This document shows, piece by piece, positions 45,646 to 55,884 of a stretch of DNA of 64,000 nt. The stretch lies in NCBI GenBank assembly GCA_028456385.1, contig JALNQF010000005.1, positions 310,001-374,000 of the forward strand, read 5' to 3'. Positions within the stretch are counted from its first letter, which is position 1; every line of letters begins with the position of its first letter. The notes beneath the pieces were generated by a model. That model was given only the letters and a program-made list of their open reading frames with translations, was not told the origin of the DNA and searched no databases. Both the position numbers and the translations under genes were made by a program. This DNA is from Ophiosphaerella korrae (taxonomy: Eukaryota; Ascomycota; Dothideomycetes; Pleosporales; Phaeosphaeriaceae).

Positions 45646-47928
45646 ATGCGATCTGCCTTGCGACAGGCCGGAACGCTCCTGAATCACGATGTCTATCCAG
45701 CCTCAATCCCAGCTTTCCTCCGTCCTGCACTCCTCCGGCCACCGGTAGTCTCGTCTCACCGCAACAATGCACCGCCATCTGCACGCTCCAAAAAATTCTC
45801 AACAACACTCGGTCGAGCGCATCAACACACCACCGCAACCATCCCTTCCCCCGGGGCCGTCGAGGACCTAACTACAAACACACATCCGCAAGACACCACC
45901 CCGGCTACCCGGCGAACACTTCCCAGAGCATGTCCAGGGTGTGGGGCACCGGCTCAAATCTTCGACAAAAAAGAGGCGGGCTACTACAATGTCGACAGAG
46001 GCGTGGTTCGAGACTATCTGGGTTTCACTCCCAAAAGAGTACAAGAGCCAACCAAGGAGGACGACATCTACACCGATGCACTAAAGAACATAGACCCCGC
46101 ATTGCTGGCTGAGCTGCGACTGCCAAACGAGGATGATAAAGCCCCGGGCGGAGCCGAAGACCAACCAACAACGCCAGTCTGCGATCGCTGTCACAATCTC
46201 CTCCACCACCGGGTGGGGTCGCCCATACACCATCCAACCATCGAGGCAATCCAGCAGACCATCGCCGAGTCCCCACACCGGCGCAATCACATCTACCATG
46301 TAGTCGATGCTGCCGACTTCCCGCTCTCCATTGTTCCGCATCTACAGTCGTCGCTGCGTATCCCAAAACTGCGAACACAAAATCGGCGCGCCAAACACAA
46401 GGGCTGGGTCGCCAACGACCGCATTGCCGAGATTAGCTTTATAATCACCAGGGCAGATTTGCTTGCCCCGAAGAAGGAGCAAGTAGATGCCTTGATGCCA
46501 TATATCAAGGATGTTCTTCGAGATGCACTAGGTAGAGACAACAAGAATGCACGTCTGGGCAATGTGCGCCTTGTCAGCGCTAAACGAGGCTGGTGGACCA
46601 AGCAGTTGAAGGACGATATCTGGGAGCGCGGCGGTGCAGGCTGGATGGTCGGCAAGGTGAACGTAGGCAAATCAAATCTCTTCGAGGCTGTGTTTCCAAA
46701 GGGTCGAGGTGCCGATTATCAAGACGTGCGGAAGATTCGTAGTGCGGCAGAGCGCGATCAGATGATCCAAAGCGCAGAAACACTGGAACAGCTTTCCCAC
46801 GTGCAGAAGCTGCTCGCAGACGAAGACGCAGAGACTGAGCGTCTAGCGAAACAGCCCGCAGAGCACCTACACAAACCTCCCGAATCTGAAGAGCTCGACC
46901 CCGAAGACGATTTCGAAGACCCGGACGCTCTACTACCTCCTCGACAGCCTTACACGCCCTACCCCCTACTTCCTATTGCATCCTCCCTCCCAGGAACTAC
47001 CGCCTCCCCCATCCGCATCCCCTTTGGCGAAAACAGAGGTGAACTTGTCGATCTTCCAGGCCTGGCACGCACATCTCCTGGCCTCGAAACATTTGTCAGA
47101 GCCCCAGAGCATGACACCCTCGTCATGAAGCAGCGCATCAATTCACAGCGCTACGTGCTCAAACCCGGGCAATCCCTAATCCTCGGCGGCGGCCTCATCC
47201 GCATCACGCCCGTAACCGACAGCCTCGTCTTCCTCATCCACCCCTTCGTCCCCCTCCACGCACACATCACCCACACGGAAAAAGCAAAAGCCTACCAGGC
47301 CCAAACTTCCGACCGCACCCTGCAAGTCCCACCCATTCTTGCCCCATCCGTCGGCTCCAAGATGAATTCCGCCGGCCGCTTCCCGCTCAAATGGGACGTC
47401 ACCAAGGTTCTCGCCGGCCCTGTGACGTCGCCTGTCGCCGGCAAAATGAAGCCAGAGAACCTCCCCTTTCGCATCTGGAGCACGGACATCTTGCTCGAGG
47501 GCGTCGGCTGGATCGAGGTTTCGGCCCAGATGCGCCGCCCGCAGGGCTGGAAGGCTCCGGGCATGGTCAAGAAAGACCCGAATCATGCGCAGACGGAGAA
47601 ATATGCGCAGCAGCAGGCGCTGTTGGACCGGCGGCAGCGCAAGTTCGATGCGATTGCGCGCGCGGAGAAGAGCAGTGTTGATGCGGAGCAGGCGCTGCGG
47701 GAGGAGTTTAGGGAGGATGAGAGGCGCGAGAGGGAGGAGGCATGGGCGGAAGAGTACCCTGAGATCGAGGTATTTAGTCCCTTGGGCAAATTCATTGGGG
47801 CGAGGAGGCCGATGTGTGCGAGCACGGTAAGTGGGCCGAAGAGCATTAGTAGCCGGGAGAGGAAGGCGAGACCAAGGCGCAGTATGGTTAGCGTAAAGAG
47901 GCAAAGGAAGCCTGGGGGCGCTGCATAG
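45646..47928 (+). CDS. GEP3: Mitochondrial circularly permuted GTPase, Gep3/YqeH type
   Basis: Mitochondrial GTPase of the YqeH group, linked in yeast to small-subunit ribosome assembly and prohibitin function. The intronless frame gives 760 aa from the ATG at 45646. A basic Ser/Ala-rich N-terminus fits mitochondrial import. Two Cys pairs form a zinc-finger-like unit: CPGCGAP near residue 97 and CDRCHNLLH near 180. GTPase motifs occur in permuted order: ITRADLL (G4) near 265, SAKRGWW (G5) near 308, GKVNVGKSNLF (G1) near 335 and VDLPGL (G3) near 466. An acidic roughly 80-residue insertion lies between G1 and G3. The C-terminus has a long charged helix rich in Arg and Glu followed by a basic tail. 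Confidence 0.9.
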   Translation: MRSALRQAGTLLNHDVYPASIPAFLRPALLRPPVVSSHRNNAPPSARSKKFSTTLGRAHQHTTATIPSPGAVEDLTTNTHPQDTTPATRRTLPRACPGCGAPAQIFDKKEAGYYNVDRGVVRDYLGFTPKRVQEPTKEDDIYTDALKNIDPALLAELRLPNEDDKAPGGAEDQPTTPVCDRCHNLLHHRVGSPIHHPTIEAIQQTIAESPHRRNHIYHVVDAADFPLSIVPHLQSSLRIPKLRTQNRRAKHKGWVANDRIAEISFIITRADLLAPKKEQVDALMPYIKDVLRDALGRDNKNARLGNVRLVSAKRGWWTKQLKDDIWERGGAGWMVGKVNVGKSNLFEAVFPKGRGADYQDVRKIRSAAERDQMIQSAETLEQLSHVQKLLADEDAETERLAKQPAEHLHKPPESEELDPEDDFEDPDALLPPRQPYTPYPLLPIASSLPGTTASPIRIPFGENRGELVDLPGLARTSPGLETFVRAPEHDTLVMKQRINSQRYVLKPGQSLILGGGLIRITPVTDSLVFLIHPFVPLHAHITHTEKAKAYQAQTSDRTLQVPPILAPSVGSKMNSAGRFPLKWDVTKVLAGPVTSPVAGKMKPENLPFRIWSTDILLEGVGWIEVSAQMRRPQGWKAPGMVKKDPNHAQTEKYAQQQALLDRRQRKFDAIARAEKSSVDAEQALREEFREDERREREEAWAEEYPEIEVFSPLGKFIGARRPMCASTVSGPKSISSRERKARPRRSMVSVKRQRKPGGAA

Positions 47929-48241
47929 ATACGGTGACATATCACGTTGCAAGTAGACGCGATGTTGTATAGAATATGTAGATTAGCTTGTTGTTTTATA
48001 ACAAGGTAGACTTCCGATAACCCGATCAAATCCGTGTCCAGACTGTGCTGGTATAGTATACAACATGACGCCGTTATGTGTTCATGCACTTATCTTGGTT
48101 TCCTTCAAACGTGTCCCGGGACTCGATTCTGGATTGGTAACGCCGTTCGCCTGTGCGCCTAGAGCGATGATCGATGCTCCTCCTCTCCGTTGCCGCAAAA
48201 GCCCGTTTCCTGCGGACTGATCTACGTGCTCAAGTGTAGAC
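47929..48241. other. Convergent 3' region
   Basis: 313 bp between stop codons of convergent genes; presumably both 3' UTRs. Nothing else seen. Confidence 0.5.
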
Positions 48242-49325
48242 CTAAGCCTTCTCTAGGACGGCGAAAAACGGCTGTTGCTCCTTTGCGCAATCGCGACCAT
48301 CCTTGTCGCAGCCTGGGAAAGCGGCGATCAGATCGCCATTCGAGTACTGTCCGTTCTGTGGGCTTGCCGGGCCGCTTGCGTACGAGTTGATGAGGTTCTG
48401 TGGGACCATGGCAAGTTTTGCGAGGATTGTGCCGTGCCATCTAATAACATGTCAGTCAATTGCTACAAATCGGAGCGAAATGCCTGGAAGTTCACGTACT
48501 GCACAATGTGCTCCAGAGCATGAAACTCTGCCTTCTGGAAATTATAGCTCCGGTAAATTGGATCAAACCAAACATCCAAGAGGTACTTTGCCCATTCGCC
48601 GTTCCTGAGAACGAAACTACTTGGCGCTAGGCCATCCTTGTCTTGTGCGATGACGAAGTCTATCCGATCGCCTTTCAGATTGCTGAATGTTTTGATAACA
48701 CTGTCTGGTGGGACAACAGGTGCGTTTTGGATCATGTGGGTTTCAAGCTTAGAGGCGGTGAGAAGCGAAGTATGGATGGGGATGGAAGGGTTCATGATAA
48801 GCGCCGCATGGTCCAGGTACCAGAAGAATGAAGCACTCGGGTAGAGAGCTATAGCATGGCGCATGGCGGGGAGACGGGCCCACGTCAGAGGTGCGTTCCG
48901 AAGGTTGTATTGATCGTTAGTGGGAAAGAAAGTTTTGTAGCCTGCCAATTGTCAGCTTCTGTTTCTTCGTATCCATTCGTTGTCCTTATCATACCATGCC
49001 TCTTAGCATATTCCTCCCGGTTCTGTTTAATCTTGGCTACCCATCCAGGATCCGCCTTGGGGTCTATCACCGTGACAATAACAACAGGTGCACCGCTTCC
49101 TATGGCGACTTTTGGTATGCTCGGTGCGTTTGAGCTGCTGCCTCCACCTGACCTTCCCACAACCCAGAACAATGCGAGGAAACCTAGTATTGCGATAACG
49201 ATTAATCGTAATTTGTCCCTCCGTAACAGATTCTTCAGAGCTGGTGGTATCCGAAGTCCACTTTGTTGTCGTGCAGCATATGGCGGTGGCCTTGACGTCT
49301 TTCTTGGAGGCATGGCGAAGTGCAT
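48242..49325 (-). CDS. MNN10: Alpha-1,6-mannosyltransferase subunit, Mnn10/GT34 family
   Basis: Golgi type II membrane glycosyltransferase that uses GDP-mannose to extend the N-glycan mannan backbone. Exons 49325-48995, 48941-48500 and 48440-48242 give 323 aa (319 if the second ATG at 49313 is used). A basic cytosolic stretch precedes the signal anchor LIVIAILGFLALFWVV near residue 45. The luminal part begins with APVVIVTVIDPKA and contains TWARLPAMRHAI, the nucleotide-sugar region FFWYLDHAALIMNP, RNGEWAKYLLDVWFDP, and AEFHALEHIVQWHG rebuilt across intron 2. The terminal GDLIAAFPGCDKDGRDC is characteristic of this family. It is divergent from mannose-6-phosphate isomerase. Mnn11 is the alternative paralogue. 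Confidence 0.9.
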
Positions 49326-50085
49326 TGTGTGTGGATGAAGGTGCGCGGCCTGGGAGAGGCCACTCTATGGGGCGGCGCGGTAGCAGAAAGAATCGAAACG
49401 AGGGATGGTAGTTGGAGGTTGATTCTAGTTAAGCCACTCGCTATCGACGCATACTTAAGGCGATGCGGGGCAGGAAATCAGGCAAAGCTAGAAGCAGTGG
49501 GCGCAAGCAATGTGGAACGGCGTGGCAGAAAAGGGACGAAATTACAAAGTTGTCGCAATTGATACGGGATGCGATAGGCTTGGCTTGGCGACCCCTGCCA
49601 CGCTCACATGAGACCCTTGCATGGCTGTTCATCAATCTTTCGCCCTGCTTGGGGTGTCATGTGACAGTTGTCCACCACTAAAGATCTTTGTGGTCAAATA
49701 CGTGTCAAATATAGAAACAACACGAATCTAGCAGTATTGCTTGCTGATGATGCGTCAACCAGCGCGCCACATAGAAGGCTATCCTTTGGGCGATTCTGCA
49801 AGACCACACCTCAACATCTGCAAAGAGGAAACCGTCGAACACAAACATAATTGTCAGAAGATTACCGCTTCATGGCCAGTAAGATATAAGAATGGAACGA
49901 TGGTAGATCCATAAAAACTGCGTTTTCGGCGATAAGATATCATCTTCACACTCCCTCCATTAACTCACTATGACGTCGACTTACGGTCAACGCAATAATA
50001 TTTTATCATGATCTCGACATTTCAATGGGTATTTCACGGTTAAATATTTCCTTAGCCAAACCGTCTACAACACCTCATCGAAAAA
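49326..50085. promoter_or_regulatory. Shared divergent region, Mnn10-like and mannose-6-phosphate isomerase
   Basis: 760 bp between two start codons on opposite strands, both genes in mannose metabolism. No known binding site was recognised. Confidence 0.45.
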
Positions 50086-51411
50086 ATGAACATGGTCGAA
50101 AAGGTTCTTCAGCTCAAGTGTAACTGCAATACCTACGGATGGGGTAAAACTGGTCGAGAGTCGCTGGCGGCGATACTATGCGAGCAAACACCTGGAACCG
50201 ATTTCAAGCTTGACCCGAAAAGCCCATACGCCGAAATGTGAGTCACTGTACACTTCAGCTCTGGATCCATACTAATAAATGAAAGGTGGATGGGTACATA
50301 TCCGGAGCTTCCCTCATACGTACTACCTACTGGTGAAGATCTCCAAGATGTTCTTGACAAGCATCCTAACGAACTAGTTGGTGATGCAGTACCCAATAAA
50401 TTTAACCGCACGAAGCTCCCTTATCTTCTTAAAGTCTTGTCAATAGCAAAGGCATTGCCTCTTCAATTACATCCAGTGAGTTCACTCATAGGCAAATGTA
50501 CTGCCAATGCTAACCAAGCCCAGAACAAAGGCTTAGCATCCAATCTACATGCCAAAGAGCCAGGCCAATTCACCGACCCCAACCACAAACCGGAGATTGC
50601 TTTAGCTCTTGGTGACTTCGAAGCTTTCTGCGGCTTTAAACCTCTGAAAACGATTGAGCGCTTGCTCCAACTTCCACCACTTCAAAAGTTTCTTCCAGAG
50701 ATCAAGAAGCCCAACTTCGATGATCAGGTTCTCAAGCATGTGGTCAAGGCCATGCTTGAAGCGTCTGAAGATACTGTCCGTAATGTCAATGATACATTAA
50801 TGGAGCAGCCCAAGGATGCATTTGGCGAAGACTCCTACATCCCTGATATGATCCCACGGCTTTCTGAGCAATACGACAAGGCCGATAATGGTACACTGGT
50901 AGCGTTGATTACAATGAACTACCTTCGGCTCAAGGAAGGCGAGAGTATCTACATCCCAGCGGACGGTATCCACGCATACCTATCTGGCGATATTATCGAG
51001 TGTATGGCGAGGTCAAACAACGTTTTAAACACTGGATTCTGTCCTCGTGCGGATCGCGATTCTGTCGATATGTTTATCTCGGTCCTCACTTTCCAACCTC
51101 ATGATGCAAAGGAGTGCATTCTGCCTTCGCGGTCATTCAATAGGAGTCGAAACGGAAAGTCAAAGCTTTATGCTCCACCGTTGAGCGAATTCAGCGTGTA
51201 CGCTACGACTTTGGCGGATGGCGAGTCGGAGACCATTGGAAAGGTTGGAGGACCAAGCATCATGATCGTAACGAAAGGCGAAGGGACCCTGGCTGCCGAT
51301 GGTAAAGAGCACAAATTGAGTGCAGGCTACGTATTTTTCATTGGACAGAGCACCGAGATCGAGGTGAAGGCTTCCAAAGCATTGAAGGCCTTCACGGCTT
51401 TTGCTGAGTAG
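50086..51411 (+). CDS. PMI40: Mannose-6-phosphate isomerase
   Basis: Zinc enzyme interconverting fructose-6-phosphate and mannose-6-phosphate, the entry point to GDP-mannose for glycosylation and cell wall. Exons 50086-50237, 50286-50475 and 50524-51411 give 409 aa, normal for the family. Exon 1 has LQLKCNCNTYGWGKTG. The zinc/substrate motif LPLQLHP is followed, only after removal of intron 2, by NKGLASNLHAKEPGQFTDPNHKPEIA. Further motifs are LGDFEAFCGFKPL, YIPADGIHAYLSGDIIECMARSNNVLNTGF and a C-terminal cupin strand GYVFFIGQSTEIEV. Intron 2 is 48 nt long with no stop in frame, so its retention would insert 16 residues next to the active site rather than truncate the protein. Confidence 0.93.
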
Positions 51412-51891
51412 AAGGATGCGGCTCAAGTCTACGGCGGAGAGTCCGGACAACCGATTGGAGGAGTAACAGTACCAAGGCGTTTTCATAGCGAATCCATGGG
51501 CGTATAAGCCGGACGTATTGTAACTTATCTTCAGGATAAGAGCGGATGTTCGGATCCGCTTACATTTCCCCACATCAACCCTTGTTCTCCCCGCACGTCT
51601 CTGATGTACCCCTCCGAGCTGTGACATGCTTCGGTGCAGCTATAAAATCCAGGATGCGTAACCCCATGTCGCATTGCGGTTGTTTAAGCTCAGCTGCCAT
51701 TCATTCTGCTGTTGGTTGATAATTCAAGACTATAGTTAGAGATACCGAATTGAACGCAGCTCCAGCCTTGTGCCAGCTCCGTAGCGTCAAGACTCCTAGA
51801 GTTATAATTATAGAGTAAGCCTAACTCGCACCTTTAGTAGACGGTGTTCAATTTACACGATCAATTAACTTTGTATAGTCTATCCCACGCA
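51412..51891. other. Intergenic, no gene seen
   Basis: 480 bp between same-strand genes. A TATAAAA-like element occurs at about 51641-51647. Nothing else recognised. Confidence 0.5.
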
Positions 51892-53352
51892 ATGGCTACC
51901 ATATCCAAAAGAGACTCCATGGATGCCACCGTCAAAGGCCTCGAAACCAAGCTCGAAGCATCTAAATTGACCGAAGCAATCCCCAAGAAGCGATCGCTAG
52001 GTCTGATTGACCTTCCTGCGTCCGTACGCAACAACATATACAAGTACGCATTAGATACCGAGCTTGTCAACGTTGGCGAATCGAATGTATCATACAAACA
52101 TACCATCAAGGACGGGATACTCCAATTCAAAGCATCGCGATCCCCTTTCTTGGTTCAGACATCCTTGTTCTACGTCAGCAAGCAGATATCGAAGGAATCA
52201 CTACAGTATTTCTACTCCAAGAACCTCTTCGTCCGGTTCGAGATTTACTCCCCAGATGCACGGCACGCAAAGACAATGATTGAGGGATCAGGGCTCCTCT
52301 TCTCGACAGCGACGACAGACCTATTAGAGAATTCTCGCAAACATGCACTGGAGCTCGTTCTCGTAGAAAAGAACAGCAGCCAGAAGCGCGCAGCAGTCAT
52401 GTTCCCCGCGCAATACCTCCCGCGTCTGATAAACTTCCTCGACCAGGCGAGTCGCACGACAAAGACCTGGGCACCCGCACACTCAGTCTTTATCAACATA
52501 GTAAACACCTACGACTTCCCCATATCGCGCCTCCAGGGCGACTTGCTGGAGCTCTTCCGCCTCCTATCCGACCTTGGTGGCGCAACCGTAGACTCCAAAT
52601 ACCTCCTTCCTAGATACGCCGAGGGCCTACAGGCAAACATGACGGCTCCCACTTTCACGCCGGACAACTGGCTCGCGACCATCACCGACCTAGCCGATAT
52701 TGCCGACGCGGCCCGCGAGAAAGAAGACTACGCCACGGCCACCGAGTACAGCCAAACGGTCATCATAGCGCTGACATACGGCTTCCTCACGCACGCCGAA
52801 GCCCTACACACGCAGCCCGACGCCTTCGTCAAAGCGATCCAGCGCCTGCGCTGGCGCACTGAGCTCGGACTGGGGATCGCCTTATCGCTACACCACGGCG
52901 CGCTCCTTGCCACAAAGAACTGGCTCGACGGCACATCGACCGACACGCAGACCGCGGCGCGAAACCTGCTGCTGGCGGAAACGTCTGTGTCGAAGGCGCT
53001 GTCGCTGGCAACGGATGCGCCGTCTCCTGCGTCGAACCCGTGGTTCCTTTCGCTGCCGGTCGAGCTGATTCCGCCGAATAAGCAGACGTGGTTCACGGAT
53101 CTGGAGAGGGCGCAGACGTGGTATGCACTTGGGACGGTGCATGCGGCGCTAGGCGAGAAGCTTTTTGCCGCGGGCGATATGGAACGGAGTTTGGAGTTGT
53201 GGGGGGAGGGGGCGGGTAGGGATAAGGTTGAGCAGGCGTTTGGGAGGATTCGGGAGGGGATTGATGGGGACAAGGAGAGCATGTGGAAGGGTGAGATTAG
53301 GCCTGGTATGGGGCTGAAGAGGGCAGCGGTATTGGCGAGGATGGCTGGTTGA
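51892..53352 (+). CDS. Hypothetical protein with 2EXR/F-box-like N-terminus and helical C-terminus
   Basis: An intronless 486-aa protein of unknown function. Near residue 37 it has LGLIDLPASVRNNIYKYAL, the pattern of the fungal 2EXR/F-box-like domain, followed by LLFYVSKQIS-type sequence (LFYVSKQISKESLQYFYSKN) typical of these proteins. Residues from about 255 to 480 are Ala/Leu-rich helices (LADIADAAREKEDYATATEYSQ, WYALGTVHAALGEKLFAAGD) that look like irregular TPR repeats. The C-terminus ends GMGLKRAAVLARMAG. The combination suggests a protein-interaction adaptor. No enzymatic residues were seen. Confidence 0.75.
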   Translation: MATISKRDSMDATVKGLETKLEASKLTEAIPKKRSLGLIDLPASVRNNIYKYALDTELVNVGESNVSYKHTIKDGILQFKASRSPFLVQTSLFYVSKQISKESLQYFYSKNLFVRFEIYSPDARHAKTMIEGSGLLFSTATTDLLENSRKHALELVLVEKNSSQKRAAVMFPAQYLPRLINFLDQASRTTKTWAPAHSVFINIVNTYDFPISRLQGDLLELFRLLSDLGGATVDSKYLLPRYAEGLQANMTAPTFTPDNWLATITDLADIADAAREKEDYATATEYSQTVIIALTYGFLTHAEALHTQPDAFVKAIQRLRWRTELGLGIALSLHHGALLATKNWLDGTSTDTQTAARNLLLAETSVSKALSLATDAPSPASNPWFLSLPVELIPPNKQTWFTDLERAQTWYALGTVHAALGEKLFAAGDMERSLELWGEGAGRDKVEQAFGRIREGIDGDKESMWKGEIRPGMGLKRAAVLARMAG

Positions 53353-53421
53353 TTGGAGGATTGGTACGTGTGTTGTATTGCGGTGTTATACTGTGATAGG
53401 TGGTCGTCGAATAGGTCCTCC

Positions 53422-54528
53422 TCAATTACCTCGCTCTAACTTGCTTATCTCCTCTTCGACCTTTTTTGTCTCGGTGACAAGATGCTCTTTCCTCTTGGCG
53501 AGATCTCGCATTGCTTTCTCGCCAGCTTTTTCATAGAGTTCAATTTCCCGACGCGCTAGGGCCTCACGATCACGAAGAGTCTTTTCGCCTGTGCCTTGCG
53601 CTTTCCTGAATTCTTTGAGTGCTGCAAGGAATTCTGGCGGTGGCGGGTGACTAAAGGTGTGGATTTTGGCTTGTAGACCTAAAAGAGCAGCGCGAGTGTG
53701 CAGCAGTTCAGCAGATGCCTTAGTATGCCGCGCAAGAGCACCATGCTGTGTTTGCTCGAGGATTCGGATACTAGTGCTGAGGAGGTGGAGATGGGTGGCC
53801 AGGAGAGCAGAAGTGGCATTGGAAAGTTCGATATGAACGGAACAGAGTTCATGGGGGAGATCAAATGTTGCCGTATGGTGTATTGAGGTGGCTCTCCCAG
53901 GTAACTCTGAGATTGAGGGTGAGTTTGTAGGATCAACAATCTTGCACAAATACTCTACAATGACAGAAAGTTGTGATGATAGAGCATCGGATATGATGGT
54001 GATGTTGTCCAGGAAATAATCGACATCGCTAGCAAGGATATCACGATCTGATAATGGCACATGGCCATTCAGTTGGGCGATTATGATTTCAATGACAGCA
54101 TGAATTTCCGATGGTAGGTCTGTTGCTCTTGACGGAAGATCCGATAATGAATCAATGAGGATTTGAGATACTGCAAGTTCCGTGCGGGCTTTTGTAAGAC
54201 TCTATTTCGCCTGTCAGTCATGTATTCATGTGCATAAATTTGAATCAACCCTGGTAGGATATTGGGTACATTCGGGCTCTTTAGAGATACACATAGATAG
54301 ATATGAAAACATCAGGAATTTGACCACAAAAGGTAATCAGAAAGAATAAACAAAGATAAAAATGAAAGGTTGTTGCATTCTTACATTCCGTATCTCATCA
54401 TGTATGCGCTGCTTCTTGGTATCTCGTGTTGAACCATCATGGTTCAGTTTTCGTGTTGTAAGATCCTGATATAGAATATCAAAACTAGGATTACGCTCCA
54501 GCACGCGAGGATCAATAGGAGGAAGCAT
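53422..54528 (-). CDS. Hypothetical coiled-coil protein
   Basis: Two exons, 54528-54385 and 54201-53422, separated by a 183-nt intron, join in phase to 307 aa. The N-terminus MLPPIDPRVLERNPSFDILY is well formed and the rest is almost wholly helical, with amphipathic Leu/Ala/Glu patterns. The last 85 residues are a strongly charged coiled coil (KTLRDREALARREIELYEKAG, AMRDLAKRKEHL). No transmembrane segment, signal or catalytic motif is visible. The shape resembles small kinetochore, spindle or vesicle-tether subunits, but I do not recognise the family and give no name. Its stop codon lies only 70 bp from that of the convergent upstream gene. Confidence 0.7.
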
Positions 54529-55884
54529 TGTTAATATTCGCGTTGTGGCAATACGGTTTGAGTCTGTATTTGAAGATGCTGGAAACGCGTCTGGGGGTCG
54601 AGTGAGACTAGTGTCACGGCCTGTGCACTAAGCTAACCGCCAACCTCCTTGTTGGCCTTGAGCCTTGTCGGCTCGAACTCGCAAGCAATGAATATAGTTC
54701 GTGGAGTTGCTAGATATGAGTATTGTATTTCTTAAACCAACGGCTCATGCTACAAAGGATTAGATCTAACTATGCCTTTGATGTAAACCCTTGCTCAGTT
54801 TACTCGGGATGGGAAACTCATCGCTGGGTAGCGATGCCTTCGTCCATTCATACTTGGCTTCAAACTGTATACAGCCTGTGCGAAATGCCGAATATAGCTT
54901 ACTGAACAAACCTTCATTCACAACGAAGATATTTCTCATGACGCCGGACAGCTACACGCATCTCGCCCGGTATCGCCACTCCGACTTGATTTCAAAAAAA
55001 AAAAAGTAATTCCAAAGCGTTCAGACGAGTCACAACACGAACTTCCGGCATCTCAGCTCTATCCATCATTGAAGGCAAGGACTTGTGAAGTCCTATAAGC
55101 AGTCAGTGTAGCAAAAAGTCGGCACCAATAGAATAGCGTCCCTCTTGATCAACAATAATCGACAGCATCCCGACTATTGAACATAACGGATGTATATATT
55201 CGAACTAGGCATCAGAGAAGAAACAGGTCTTATTTGTATAAGCAAAGATATGAATAATAAATTTTCTTTTGCTGACAGATGCAGAAATGGAAATGCGAGG
55301 TTGATCTCGACATGGACTTGGTGCCTCGCGCACATGTCAAGTACACTTGCCGTTGTCGGCAACGGTGATTGCTTGTTTTGGCATGGCCGACAGTAGGTGC
55401 ATTCAACAGTTTAGAGTGAAGGTTGGGATTGGCAATGCGAAGGCTCAACGCAGAGGCGAAAGACGAGTCGTGCAGAAGAGGCTGCTGCGGCGTTCAAGGG
55501 TTTTTCGGGATTCTCGATTCTGGCCCACGTTTGCGGCTCGCGTAGTATGAGATAAAACCTAGGAGAAGGGCGGCAAGCTGGGGCTGGACAAATCAAATGC
55601 CGACCGATAAGCTTCGTCCCGCACGCACAGGCCTCTATGACGGTTGAGAATCCCATTACCACTTCCTGCACATGCATGCATGCACTGCGGCAGCTACTTC
55701 GACATGTGCGACGCTAGATACCCCAAAAACTTCCGCCTTTGTTTCCCTTGGTCGTAGCTTCACAAGCAAACATTTCCCTTCTCCCACCTATCATTCATTC
55801 CATTCTTAGCTGTTTGACTACTTTCTACCTATTCATCTGCCTATCTCACCTGAGATACACTAAGCACCTTCTCACACCGTCGCC
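54529..55884. promoter_or_regulatory. Divergent intergenic region, no gene seen
   Basis: 1.36 kb between start codons of the coiled-coil protein and the glycosidase. It contains a 12-nt poly-A run (54994-55005) and a pyrimidine-rich leader before the glycosidase. No RNA gene was recognised. Confidence 0.4.

Noticed and set aside
47176..47952. 258-codon minus-strand frame opposite the Gep3 gene
   Set aside because: Shadow frame with low-complexity Arg/Leu/Pro content, while the plus strand carries GTPase motifs.
54601..54700. Possible tRNA suggested by GGCTCGAACTCGC
   Set aside because: No D-loop pattern or acceptor stem could be paired with it.
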